A stretch of DNA of 64,000 nt from Liquidambar formosana (lineage: Eukaryota; Streptophyta; Magnoliopsida; Saxifragales; Altingiaceae): positions 20,015,602 to 20,079,601 of the forward strand of contig CM077827.1 in the NCBI GenBank assembly GCA_039720395.1, written 5' to 3'. Both the position numbers and the translations under genes were made by a program. Below are positions 42,423 to 53,986 of the stretch, piece after piece. The notes below the pieces were generated by a model, which saw only the letters and a list, made by a program, of their open reading frames with translations, made no database searches and was not told the DNA's origin. The first letter of the stretch is position 1, and every line of letters begins with the position of its first letter.

Positions 42423-43375
42423 TAAAAAAAAATAATAATAAATTTCTTCTTTCAGATTTGTGCCTTTGGTTAACTGTTCTCTATAGTTGCTTGCTAATGG
42501 TACTGTTTCCCTGTTTCTTCCAAATAATAATAACTCAATATCACTTTTACTCCTTTTTGTTCGACCAGTCGATTTTGCCCTTCTACAATAAAAATATCAA
42601 ATATCGGTAAGAAACCCAACTGCCAAACAACATTCTTATTTTTAACATTACCTACATTGTAAACGTACTTTAGCATTTGGCGACGACCAAAATAAAAAAT
42701 ATTTAAAAAAAAGAAAAGAAACGACCTTTGGCTGTTGGAAAACAAAAAGTTGATGCATTTTGAATTAATTAAAATATTTTTTTGAAACAATATTGCATTC
42801 GCCTAATCATACTTTCAGGCATTTCACTCTTGCTGGAATTTTGGACGATTCATAGAATTTTGAAAGCCTATGTCCCAACAAAAATGTCAACTTTTACCTT
42901 GGCCACCATGCCTAAAGAGGAGCACGGATTTAGTGCTGAACCGTGCTGAGTTCGTTACATCACCACCGTTGGATGACAGGTTGAACAACTCAGATTAAAA
43001 ATTGAAAAAGTTGCTACTAAAATAACCAAAATAACCAACCTTTTAAACAGCCAAAGGTCGTTTTTTTAGGGATATTGGCCAGGAATGCTGGTTCAAGCCA
43101 ACTCCCAGCTTAGCACTGGGATACCATAGTGACTTGTAATTAGTGTGAAGAAGCATAACTCAATTCACTACTCTCCGCAACAACAAAAATCCAGGAGAGA
43201 GACGAAGAACCAACCGCAGCCGCCACTGCAGGAGAGAGAGAAATAGAGAGATCAACGGGTATGCAAACACACTTAAAGTAAAAGAGTTTCATGGGAGCTG
43301 GTCCCAAGTTCTATGTACAGAATCCAGCTTTGCACAAGAAGGCCTTCTGCTCGTTGTAAACTTTTAATCCCTGTC
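42423..43375. other. Flank downstream of the CDK-like gene, nothing recognised
   Basis: AT-rich. Possible 3' UTR of the minus-strand kinase lies at 43200-43375. No element ends were seen. Confidence 0.5.
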
Positions 43376-43513
43376 CTAGACACAATTGTTATTCGCTAGA
43401 AGTGCTTTCCAGTAATCCCTTCCCCGAAAGTACTCCCCTACATCGCTGAAATATGGATGCTTCAGTGCATTACAGGCTGTTACTCTTTGATTTGGAGCCC
43501 AACAGAGCATTTT
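43376..43513 (-). CDS. CDK-like last exon
   Basis: 138 nt: KMLCWAPNQRVTACNALKHP then YFSDVGEYFRGRDYWKALLA and five more residues before TAG. The KML-(D/A)P-x-R-(I/V)TA-AL-HPYF pattern is the CDK C-terminal helix motif. It is open and in frame with the family. Confidence 0.8.
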   Translation of the reverse strand, partial: KMLCWAPNQRVTACNALKHPYFSDVGEYFRGRDYWKALLANNNCV

Positions 43514-44481
43514 CTAGAAACAATAGCAAAAATAAGTTGGTCTTAAAAAAGTTCTCTGTGTGCTCGTGCACATTATACATTATTTCTCTCTCCATTCCAC
43601 AAAGATAAACCTCTCTTTGAAAAAGCACGCAGATTAAGAAAGCAATTAATGCATTAATTTGTCATCCATTCAACTTTTTCTTTTCAAAAGTACCCTTATT
43701 CTACTATCAATGCATTGGTTGTTTTTAAAGTAATTCTTGGTGTAATAAAGGATAGTATGGGAAAGTTAAGAAAATTTATAATTTGACTTTTTGAAGTGAA
43801 AAACATTTTGGGACAGCCAAAATAGGAAAGAAACACTATCTTTATGGGATGGAGGCAGTAAAAGATAGTTTCTATGCATATGATCAAGCAACCAAAGGTC
43901 TTGTGCATGGCTAGCTCGCAAGCATTGTTTAAAACTAAATAAGGAAACACTTCTACAATACCTTTGACACAACACTTCTCTTCCCATCCTCATCCTCCTC
44001 CTTATAACTTTTCCGTTTTATCCTATCATTCAAATGTTACATTTTGAATGATGAATGTGATCGATGCTACATGTTATAATCTAGTTATACATATATGGGG
44101 AGGGATCTGTTAACAACTAGTGTAAGATTTTTTTACTTTTACTCTCATCCATATCTCTTTGTAGGAATGATCTTTTGGTTGGCCAATCCAACCTTTGGAT
44201 TAAATACTCTACTCATGCACATGTCAAATTTCAAGTTAATCGAAAATTAGTAGTTATGTCATCCATAAAGTGCCCTAAATTATAGTTTTATTTATAAAAA
44301 AAAAAATGTAAGTTTACGAATCAAATGTTTCCCAATATTCGATTACTTGACATTCGGCATGCATTATGTGCATAGGTAGAGTATCTAATCCAATGGTTAG
44401 ATTGGCAAAAGATCATTCCTACAAAAAGATATGGACGAGTGTAAGAGTAAAAATTCTTACACCAGATGTTACTAGATCCCT

Positions 44482-44672
44482 ACGCTATATATATATATAT
44501 AATGTTAGTCAGGTAGGGGTGTGCTGGTATAAGCACCCACATTGGGGTTTGTACCCCTTGCATTGGTGGGTACTGGTTGCATGGGGTACAACTCGCATGG
44601 TACTGATATAACTTATGTAAGCATATTCTGACCTGATCGGGATTGTGTGTATACATATATATTATTAATGTC
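44482..44672. mobile_element. MITE related to the one at 41.1 kb, in TA repeats
   Basis: Flanked by (TA)n at both ends. The right end read in reverse (CCCGATCAGGTCAGAATATG ... ACATAAGTTATATCA) matches the left arm of the 41.1-kb copy. It lies in the last intron of the CDK-like gene. Confidence 0.5.
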
Positions 44673-44861
44673 ATGTCCCAACTGTGTTCTAACCCAAATT
44701 TTGGGGATTTTTTAGGTCAATGTGTTTGTGTCGTATCATAACCTTGCCACATGTCGGTGTTTGTGCTTCTTAGGATCAAAATCGAGTATTGAGGATAGCA
44801 CAGGACTGAGTCCAATTGATTGCAATTCTAGCACAAAGTAAAATCACTACTTAGTGCTTAC

Positions 44862-44916
44862 AAAAAGAAGATCAATTACCAGCCCGTTCGAGAGTGGGAA
44901 ATTCTGCTGCTAGGTC
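44862..44916 (-). CDS. CDK-like exon with single-base insertion
   Basis: Acceptor CCATGCAG, donor GTAAGC. It encodes DLAAEFPTLERAG, then GGTAATTGA where the family has Gly-Ile/Val-Asp-Leu-Leu; one extra A shifts the frame into TGA. Without it the exon would be 54 nt and rejoin the last exon in frame. Confidence 0.65.
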
Positions 44917-45013
44917 CTGCATGGTAGGGAGAGGAAACAGTAAAATATCAACTATCCTTTCCATTTTCTAAAATAGAATAAAAGAAAAATACCACACCCA
45001 AAACAATTAATAC

Positions 45014-45080
45014 CTTAGGGTAGATGATTTTCCATTTAATCCCTCCAGACATGATTTCTTCACTTGGTGTACCCAAAATG
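45014..45080 (-). CDS. CDK-like exon: ILGTPSEE region
   Basis: 67 nt, acceptor TTGTAAG, donor GTATTA. It encodes (S)ILGTPSEEIMSGGIKWKIIY, then PK, corresponding to the CDK insert region after the F(K)IF helix. Confidence 0.75.
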
Positions 45081-45163
45081 CTTACAAAAGAAACTAATTG
45101 TAATTAAATCTAAACTAGAAATAGAGAATAATATGCACCATGCACACAGTACACTATATATAC

Positions 45164-45327
45164 CTCATGAAAGAAATTAGCTGAGCAAGTTCAGTATTAC
45201 GATGGACTAGAAGTTGCCATTTCACCATCTCAGCAAAAATACAACCAACAGACCACATGTCAACCACACTAGAGGTTTCAGGCAAGTTCCGCAAAATTTC
45301 AGGTGCCATGTACCAGAGATCTTTCAC
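45164..45327 (-). CDS. CDK-like exon: APE and VDMWSVGC region
   Basis: 164 nt, acceptor CTCCAG, donor GTATAT. It encodes VKDLWYMAPEIL, VDMWSVGCIFAEM and ELAQLISFM. Structural C-lobe motifs are well kept compared with the catalytic ones. Confidence 0.8.
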
Positions 45328-45683
45328 CTGGAGAGCACAATAGTATGAGAAAGTAGAAAGCTAGTGCAATTGGTTACTTAACAAGCCAGAAAATTGTGAT
45401 TGCATGCTCAAACCTTCCATAAAAACAATCATGTACTACAGAGAGCAATGTTGGACTGGATTAAAACTAAAAAGCAAGTCTGGGATAGCAAAACATGAAC
45501 ACAAGGACAATCTAAATTCTGAATACATCAAACATGGGTTAGATAAGTTCAAGCAGTCACACATGCCATAGATGACAAAAGAGTTTCATGTCCGACAGAG
45601 TCGAACAAGGTTCCATTTCTGAAGTTCCACATAGTATGAGAACAAATTTACATAACAAGCAGGCAGGAGATAATAAACATTAC

Positions 45684-45890
45684 GTGGCAAGTTTCTGTAT
45701 AGTAACGAACACTATCAAGAGCAACATCAACTGCCTCAGCCAATCTAGCCAATCCAGCCAATCCAGCGTATGCAAGCTTCACTTGAAAGTTATCTACATC
45801 AATCAAAATATTCCTCATACTCAAATTTCCATAGACAATATCATGAGAATGACAATAGGCGACACCGAAAAGAATCTGATGGAGAAGGCA
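45684..45890 (-). CDS. CDK-like exon: catalytic loop and DFG region (both degenerate)
   Basis: 207 nt, phase 0 at both ends, acceptor TTTTGCAG after a long T/C tract, donor GTAATG. The frame is open, but it has Y-G-N for H-R-D and Y-A-G for D-F-G, plus an Ala/Leu-rich insertion in place of the usual segment before the T-loop. Confidence 0.75.
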
Positions 45891-45892
45891 CT

Positions 45893-45924
<32 letters not shown>

Positions 45925-46927
45925 AAAAGGTGATTGAATTAATGATAAAGGCACTGGAAATATGCAATTTCTATTGTTAATTTGTCATATATCTTTTAAC
46001 AAGCTCCCGGTTGAAAACCCTTTAAATAATGAACTCTTCTTTTCGTTTCTGCTAAATATCTAGTCATAGGGAATTATACCAAATTGATAATGACAAATAA
46101 TGATATTAAGGCTGTTAAATCCATCTGCCCGCTCTTTCGCTACTTCCACCAAGTTATGCTTTGATCGGAAACAAAAAATTTACTAAAATAAAGAAAATGA
46201 AAGTAGAATATAGGACGAGGAGTCCTACAAAAAAAGATAGAAAAAAAGTAAGAAACAAAAAAGTTATACAAATTAAATTTGTGCCTCGTTTACATATCAG
46301 ATCCTAGTCCTTTTCCCTAACCGAAAAAAGGGAAAGGAGGATAAGGAATCTTCTATGTAAAATACAATGAATACAATACCCAGTATGCAAGAGGTGGACT
46401 TGGCTGAAGCTTTGATGTTGGTGTGATGCATGGGGAAGATAATTAAGCCCCTATGGTTGGTGGAGTTAAAGCTTCCCAGAAAGGTATAACTCATTAAAAA
46501 TGCCTGTATGTTGCTAAGCATAAAGAGATTTGTCGCACCAGCAGCCATAGTCGATCACCATTGTCAGTCGCGACCCCAACGAACCAGTTGACATTGTTTC
46601 CTAGTCATCGACCATCCTTAGACCTCAATAGCTTTCAGCCATAGGCCTTGAAAAATCAAGTTGCAGACTTAGTCACACCACCCTAGGCCATCCACAACCC
46701 TAGAAAATAGTCACACCTCGTCAGAACCTGTCACATCATCCAAACGTCGATTACCATTGAGCACTCGATAGCAATCGTCAGCCACTGTTGCAACTCATCC
46801 AGCCCTAGTCAAGCCAAACCGGGTGATCCTCAACCCTGCTCAGAAGTGTGAAGCATTGTGAAGCGTCTCTTACCTATCATAGACCTTCTTTTCATCTTTG
46901 TTTAACCTTTGTTACTCCTAATGGTCT
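45891..46927. other. Start of the giant CDK intron (minus sense), little recognised
   Basis: A-rich tract (45893-45927), then DNA without element ends. The segment just before 46928 may be the 5' part of the Copia interrupted by the hAT element. Short ORFs here lack recognisable domains. Confidence 0.5.
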
Positions 46928-46935
46928 AGGATAAG

Positions 46936-48757
46936 TAGAGATGGCAATTGTGACCTGCCCTGCCCTTATAGGGTTGTTTTTTGTGATTTTTTCGGGTTCA
47001 GAGTCGGCTTCGAGGCAAATTTCAATTTTTGAGTCGGGTACGAATCCGTTATGGTTTATGTATGCTATAACCTACCCCGTCCCAACTATAATGTTATGTT
47101 TTTACCCCTATATATATAAAAACCCCTATATATATATATATATATATATACTTTTAACCAAACCGGAAGACCCTATTCTCTCATTCTCACCACCTCCCTT
47201 ACTCACTCTCAACCAGTCAACCCTCTATTTCTCTATGACGCTTCACAATCACTGCCGGGAACTTTCTTGCCGGCCGGGAACTTTCTTGCCGGCCAAGTGG
47301 AATCGATCTTCAATAATTCAGATCTACACAAACCACGATGGGTTTCTCCTTCATTAATCGTATACGATTCAGATCTCCATATCTAGATCTTCGTTTACGG
47401 TCACGCACTATGTTACATGGACTTAGGTGCAGGTATCGGGTGTGAATATGTACTCGAGTGTCGGACTCATCAAATTTATAAATTCAGGATATGGGGACTC
47501 AACAAAAAAGGATCCAAAAATTGAGTACATGTACGGGAATATGTGAGAGTGTATGTATATATATAAATAATACAAGGTGTTTCATCAAAAAATATAAATA
47601 ATATAAGGTAATTTTGTTGGGGGTTATATTTCAAAACATCTTAATTTTATGTGGTATTGTAAGAATAGTTAATTTTAGGGTCTGAAATAATAATATAAGA
47701 GTTTGGCCATTCAAGAAATTTAAAAAGTAAGAGAACTTATTTGAAAGAAAGGAAAATATATATACTATTCACAGGGTTGTCTTTTGAGAAACCCACAATA
47801 TGCTTTTGCAAAGGAGCCAACAACACGATGAGCTCCTCAATGATGATGACGACATCGTCGGCAATGATGACGACCTCCGGCGACCTCACCAGCACCACTT
47901 TTGACCCATCTACGGTACCATTCCTCCGATAACACTTCCAATGACAAGATATGCACCCTCTCTTTCTCTCTCTCTCTCTCCTCCTCCTCCTCCTCCTCCC
48001 CCCTGCTGTGTTCGATTTCTGGTTGGCGAATCTGCTATGGATCCCATATCGATACCTGTGTCGTGTTATGTTGTGTTGACACGGGAACTCTTGGGTAAAC
48101 TACCGAGTCCATGTAACATAGGTCAAATCTACACCAGATCCACATTGTTTGCCACCGCTATTGTAGTTCACACTCTTGCTTTGAAAAGCTGATGGGTTGC
48201 ATGAGAGAAGATGAAGACCAGTCATCCCGCCCACATTTGGTTGCTTACATGGGAAAGAGGATAGGAACCAATCTATAGGGGAAGGTAACTCCATGCATAG
48301 CCAAGGCCATGTGTTATTTTATAGGTACTTGGTTCATTTCCTCCTAAATCCATTTTCTAGTAATATTTGGAACATGTCCTCTTATAATTTGGCTTTAGAA
48401 CTGAAAAAATGTGTTTGTTGTGCTATCTTAATCCATGAAAGCAAGTAAAGTAGTGCTATCTTAATTTATGATTCATCTGTACTATGAATCCATGAATCTG
48501 CTTGTGTAGGCATCTTTTTTGTGTTTCTTTTTTAAGTTTGCTCGGAACAACTTATTGTAAAAAAAATTATAAAAAAAAAAAGTTGCAAGGGCAAATTGGG
48601 GTGGGGTGGGGCGACTACGGTATCCCAAGCAATTAATAGAGTCGGGGATGGTTCTTCATCTACTTGCCCAGTCGAGTTTTGGGGCAGGTCAAGTTTGGGG
48701 ATTTGAAAATCGAGGTCAGGGATAGTATAGTGCCAACCCGCCCCATTGCCAATCCTA
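46936..48757. mobile_element. Non-autonomous hAT (Ac-like) element with 8-bp target duplication
   Basis: Ends TAGAGATGGCAATTG at the left and CCATTGCCAATCCTA at the right form imperfect inverted repeats like the TAGGGATG ends of Ac-type hATs. Identical AGGATAAG flanks (46928-46935, 48758-48765) are an 8-bp duplication. Length 1822 bp. No transposase frame was seen. Inside are a perfect-looking 20-bp tandem duplication (GCCGGGAACTTTCTTGCCGG, 47253-47293), (TC)n/(CTC)n at 47958-48000 and TA repeats at 47127-47150. Confidence 0.85.
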
Positions 48758-48765
48758 AGGATAAG

Positions 48766-51640
48766 TTACAGACTATTAGCATTCAGTTGAATGGGAACAA
48801 TTACTCCTATTGTTCCGATCTTGGTATGTTACTAGTATTGAAATTTGAGCTTCTGATCCTCAAATTAAAAATTTTGACAAAGCAATTACAAAATGGAAGA
48901 TGGAGAACACAAATCACTTAATTACACAATTCTGTGGATTCCACAAGTAGTGGTCAGAATTTCTATACATATGACATGGCTAATAAAGTTGGGGCTACTT
49001 GAAGGGCATAAATCTAGAATCTAATTTTGCAAAAACAATATAAATTAGAATTGTCCATTCGGAGTGCAAAGCAAAAGGACAAATCAATTCAGGAGCTTTA
49101 AAATGAGAGGACAAATTATTAGGATCAATTAGCACTTATGAAACCCGCTAGGTTGCAGCTATTAGATAGCTACATAAACTTCAAAGAGAGACAAAGACTA
49201 CTACAATTTCATATGGCTCATTGAGACCAATTTGAGCCTCTTCATGGTGCTATTCTTCATTTTGTCCCAGTACCTAAGGTTAATTAAGTCGTTTGAAACT
49301 CATAGCTAAGGAAACTGACTTTAAAATAGCTCACTCTATTCCTCCTCCTCAGTCAACATTTGTGGCTTTCTCCAATACTGCCACCACTATTGCCTACTCC
49401 CTCTGTTCATCTCACACAAGTCACTATGAAGCCCAAACGACATGTTAGTATATATTGATGACTATAGCTTTTGTTGCTAGAAAGGTCATTGGAAGAATAC
49501 ATGTACTAAACTTGAGCTCAGAAGGGGTGTTTCTTCTCTCAGTCATCATTTCATCCCTGGCTGCATTCTCAACCATCAATTCGTCAGCTCCTACTTCTAG
49601 CAATGTTCCACCTGCCATAGTCCAGTCTAGAATTGAGCAGCTTCAGTCAATACTTGTTTCTTTCTCTTTGGATTAGCCTCCTACTTTTACTGTCTACTAT
49701 ACACTCAGATTTGCATGATTCTCTTTCCTTAGGTGTGGTGTCTGTCCCACTTCTTGGATGTTTTATTATGGTTCTTTTCACCATATGACACTTGACTTGG
49801 CTTCTCTCAGTAATTGTGTTTCCCCCATTTCTCCCATCACGATTAATAATTGCAAATAGTTTCCCTATGCATGTTGAGGCTATTGGTTCTATTCTTCGCT
49901 CTTCTTTTTTTTCTCTATCCCTAAAGTTTTCTATGTTCCTCAATTATCTCTTAGTTTATTGTCTATTAGCCAAATTTCTCATTCAGGTCTTGATGTTTTG
50001 TTCTTTTTCTTCTGATTGTGTTGTTTAGGGATTGAGAGTCCTGAAAGTAAATTAGGATTGGATCTAGAATGGTGATTTCTACATTTTGGACAGCCTACAG
50101 ATTTTACTGTGAAGTCCAATGCATCAACATTGTCTTATTTTTGTTTTAATCATAATCCATCTCAGTTTTATCTTTCGCATTCTAGGTTAGGTCATTTGTC
50201 TAGTAAACGATTAAAGAGTCTTGTTTTGTTTAGCCAAGTGCTATTAGTAAAGTCTCCTCAAGTGACATCACTGATTGTAATGGATCCAAAATTGCAAAAA
50301 TGTCTGCCTTTTTTACCGATAAGTATAAAAGTCTGCACTATCATTTTATAAAAGTAACTCTCTTTCTATTTCCCTCTTTTCTATGGTGCATACTGATGTC
50401 TAGGACCTACACACCTGTTTACTGAAGGTTTCTTTTTTTAGTATTTTTTTTTTTTTTTTGCTCCAGGTTCTAAATATTATTATCTTTGTATTATATTTCT
50501 TTTATTTGATGATTATAGTCAATACTATTGGGTCTATCTCATGTCGCACAAATATGATTTCTTTCACATATATTGTACTTTTCATTCCTTGATTCAACTC
50601 AATTCTCCATAGACATCAAGTTTATTAGTTCTAACTTGGGTGGTGAATACTTTCTAATAAAACTTACTGATTTCTTAAATGCTTCCCGTACCATCCATCA
50701 ATCGTCTTCCTCTGACCCTTTGAGAGACATAAGCACATTGTCAAGACAACTCTGTGTTCATTTCCTTCTTATGTTTCTTCTTCCTTATGGGGTGAGGCCG
50801 TTCTTACAGTTGTATACCTACCCAATTGTATGCCCACTCCTCTTCTCTCCGAGGTCTCCCATATGAAAAACTTTTTGGTCAGCTACCTAATTATTCTCTT
50901 TTCCATGTTTTTGATTTTGCTTGTTCTGTTCTTCCTAAACAGGAGCATAAAAAGCTAAGTGTTTGTTTTGTTTTATGTGTTTTCTTGGGGTAGGGTACAA
51001 GTGCTACGATCAAGTATCCATATATACTTCTCGTCATGTTGTCCAGCTTGAAAGCATTCCATATTTTACCATTGATTCTAAAATTGCTCCGTCTCCATAG
51101 AAGACCTTGTATAAATTAATCATTTTCGTACTGATGAGTCGTGAGGAATTTATTTCTAACCTTTGTGTTTCTACGCTTCTTCCGATGGAATTCCTTTTGA
51201 AACTAGTTCTTCAAATTTTCTTTTCTTCCTTTGGCCTACTCTCAGCATGAGTTCACATGCTCCCAACTCTAACTCTACAGACTGGCCCCATCCTAAGTAG
51301 CAATATCCTATACACCACAAGATTTGGTTTCTCCAATACTTGTTTATCTTCTTATCGAGATTTCTGTCTTCTATTCATTCTTAATTTAAACCTCATTCAT
51401 ATTAAAAAGCTTGTATTGACCTAAATTTTATTAATGTATTGCAAGATGAGTTGCGTGCTCTTGATAATACTAGTACTTGGGAGTTGATTCCATTGCTTGT
51501 AGGAAAGAATCTTATTGATTGTAAATTGGTCTACAAAGTTAAGACCAACTCCGATGGCTATCTTGAACATTACAAAGACTAACTCCAATGGCTATCTTGA
51601 AAATTACAATTCTCTCCGTACTCGCATCATGAGTTTGAGC
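48766..51640 (+). pseudogene. Decayed Copia gag-pol, truncated in RT
   Basis: Collinear, heavily mutated Copia: gag start (LQTISIQLNGNNYSY at 48768), gag (ALMKPARLQLLDSY at 49135), zinc-knuckle trace (KGHW at 49480), protease-linked region (VFYVPQLSLSLLSISQ at 49930), integrase (HSRLGHLSSKRLKSL at 50179; SSNLGGEYF at 50629) and the start of RT (LQDELRALDNTSTWELIP at 51440; VYKVKTNSDG at 51531). Similarity ends about 51640. There are many stops and shifts. The hAT at 46.9-48.8 kb sits at its gag start, in the frame DKLQTI. Confidence 0.85.
51539..51609. repeat. Tandem duplication of about 36 bp in the decayed Copia RT
   Basis: ACCAACTCCGATGGCTATCTTGAACATTACAAAG-type unit at 51543-51577 is repeated at 51578-51609 with a few changes, right before the RT similarity is lost. 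Confidence 0.8.
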
Positions 51641-51790
51641 AATGGATGTAGGATGTATATTTCTATAAATAATTATTTTAATTAAGGATAGCTTAGTCCT
51701 TTGGGTATGTCTATGTTAACCCTATATTCAGATTTATAATCTCTCTTTTGATGCTTAATGAGAATAATCTTTTTTTTAAACTTACAAAGT

Positions 51791-51970
51791 TGGCAGTAAA
51801 GTCTCTGTAATTGGCATGAGGAGTTTCTAAGGAATAAAGAATTTCCCTCTACATCAAGAAGCCATGGGATTGCATGATGCCCTCAAGATTGCCCTTGAAT
51901 CGAGCTCGAGACACTCGGTGCCACGAGCATAGGGCGCTTAATGTATGGCTCGACCTCATGATTTGCTTAG
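51791..51970 (+). repeat. Left arm of a 10-kb-spaced inverted repeat
   Basis: About 180 bp (AATTTCCCTCTACATCA ... GCATGATGCCYTCAAGATTG ... CTCGACCTCATGATTTGCTT) that recurs in reverse complement at 61800-61982, about 85% alike by eye. Confidence 0.85.
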
Positions 51971-52579
51971 GAGTGAATGCTACACAAGAATAAGAAAGGA
52001 ATGTGTTAGAACATAAACAACAAAAGTTTGATGAATGTTTTGAAAAGAATCAACACCTGGGCTAAAAGAAGGACAATGAACGGCATCCCCCTTCATTGAC
52101 CTCCATCAGTCTCTTCCCTTTCTCTTCATCAGTTCTTTCTCCCTCTCCATCAGCCTCCACAAGCTCTTTTCCCTTCTCAACTTCCTCACTTGTTTCATTG
52201 ATCTATGTCAATTATAGCGGCAGGGGACAATCATTGGGCACTCAGGGCTAGAATGTTGGCAAGACATCTTGAGGATCCCATTAGCTAGCTAAGTCTCAAG
52301 GTTGCGCAATCGCTCAAAAGATCATAGTGATCCATCCACATACTAGTCATCCTAATCAGAGTAAATAGTAGGTTTAGGTAAGTTTAATGGGGGCTATGGC
52401 TAAATCAACATCAGCTTGTTCAATTTCCTTCTCTATCTCCCACTCTTCCATAGACCCACCTGCAAGAGAGAGGGGATGGCGGGTCAACTCTAACCACAAA
52501 AAGAAGGTATTCTCCACCCCATCACCATAAAGAGTTTCCCTCAACCTCCTCATTCTCACCAATTGACCTAAGCTGTGAG
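51971..52579. other. Region left of the Gypsy LTR
   Basis: The minus-strand frame covering 52374-52570 (VRMRRLRETLYGDGVENTFF) may be the start of a Gypsy internal region. No domain is recognised with confidence. Confidence 0.4.
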
Positions 52580-52967
52580 TGTTGTATCCGAACACGCGTG
52601 GCTCGAAAGTACAGCTAACTAGCCCCAAAGGACTAGCACGGAGAAGAGTTGCCACCTGGATGGGCGTAGGAACCAACTTAACCCCTTGCAAGGGTCCAAC
52701 TCATTATAAACAAAGAATCCGGTTCGGAACTAGGGTATGTCATTGGGATTTGGGAAGGTGTTATGCACCCAACGATGCTCAGTCGTTAGACTGGTCCTCA
52801 AATCATGTTCATACCCTTAGTTTAAACAAGTAATTAAACTCACACATAAAGATAATAAATGGATAAAGCACTAAACAAAACAGATAAATTAAACAATAAA
52901 ACAAATTAGCAAGTAAAAACAAGCGGATAAAACTGAATCAAGGGCTATTGATCATCTGCCAAGCACT

Positions 52968-53014
52968 AGTTGTGCGTACGCATATTTGGAATATGAATAT
53001 GCGTACGCACAAGT
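52968..53014. repeat. Hairpin built of two TGCGTACGCA palindromes
   Basis: TTGTGCGTACGCATAT and ATATGCGTACGCACAA are exact reverse complements separated by 11 bases; each arm is itself palindromic at its core. Confidence 0.95.
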
Positions 53015-53705
53015 GCACAACTAGATCATGCATACATATAAAATAGTTATTCATACGATTACGCCTGTATTTCCTGCACCACGTTAGTCAAGCACATATT
53101 CTTATCATCTAATATTCTATAAAACTGATCTACACACATCACACATCAAACCTAAATCTAATGCATGAACATGTGATATAAATAAATTAATAAACTTAAA
53201 TCTAGTGCATGAACATATATTAAAAATAAACTAATAAATCCTAAATCTAATGCATAAACATGCTTTAATGCAATTCCAACCTACATATTATCATGTGTGA
53301 AAAAACCCAAATAAAAACATGCATCTAAATAGATTAGAGAAATAATCACTTACCTTAACAGCGAAGAAAAAAGCAAATATGTTAGTAATCGTGCCCTTCA
53401 GGTCTGTTGAGAAGCTCATATCAATTTTCTTTTCTAAGATCAATCAGCATGGCAAATCCAAAGTTCTTTTGATAAGCACTAGGTGGGTTGTCTCCCTCTA
53501 AGGTTTTTCTCTCCAAAATTTCTCTCCTCATCCTCTCTGTAGCCTCCTAAGGTTCTAAATCTTTTTTCTACACTTTAGGTTCGGTATTTATTGAGGAAAT
53601 TAGGTTAGAATCACATTAGGAAAGTCTTTCCATTGATTTCAAAATTTCTATAGCTCAAAATAAGCAAAAAAGCTTAATTTTCGGGAAAGAAACAAAGTTG
53701 GACAA

Positions 53706-53832
53706 CATGCGTACGCATATTCAAGTTATGCGTACGCACAACCCAATTATGCATACGCATAGTCAGGGTGCGCGTACGCATGGTCAAGATATGCATATGC
53801 ATGATTAGGATGAGCATACGCATGGTCAAGGA
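53706..53832. repeat. Six-unit array of TGCGTACGCA-type palindromes, 21-bp period
   Basis: ATGCGTACGCAT, ATGCGTACGCAC, ATGCATACGCAT, GCGCGTACGCAT, ATGCATATGCAT and GAGCATACGCAT, each followed by nine less conserved bases, give an exact 21-bp period. The variants differ from the consensus mainly by CG-to-CA or TG changes. Confidence 0.95.
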
Positions 53833-53986
53833 ATTTTAGCCTTTTTAGGTGGTTTTTGCCTTCGAAATTCACTGTGCTCATTTATCTTGTTGAATATTAA
53901 TTGACTAAAGCAGTAAAATAACAATGACCTCATCATCAAGACCTCGAGACTCTAGATGACAACCTATACAAAATGGGGTGTCTACA

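Larger units (their letters stand above)
52580..53986 (-). mobile_element. Gypsy LTR related to the one at 30.9-34.2 kb
   Basis: TG...CA block whose minus-strand start is TGTAGACACCCCATTTTGTA (53986). Its other end is TGTTGTATCCGAACACGCG on + (52580). It shares with the 30.9-34.2-kb LTR the GTTGCCACCT...GGGAAGGTGTTATGCACCCAACGATGCTC block. It contains a near-perfect hairpin (52971-53013) and six phased palindromes (53706-53832). No target duplication or polypurine tract is adjacent, so 5', 3' or solo status is open. Confidence 0.7.

Noticed and set aside
45588..45980. 130-codon plus-strand ORF
   Set aside because: It is the antisense shadow of the CDK-like exon at 45684-45890 extended into a poly(A) tract; only the minus strand has kinase motifs and splice sites.
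53706..53832. Six-unit 21-bp array considered as a CRISPR array
   Set aside because: Units are far too short, spacers are only nine bases and partly conserved, the DNA is plant nuclear, and no cas genes are present.
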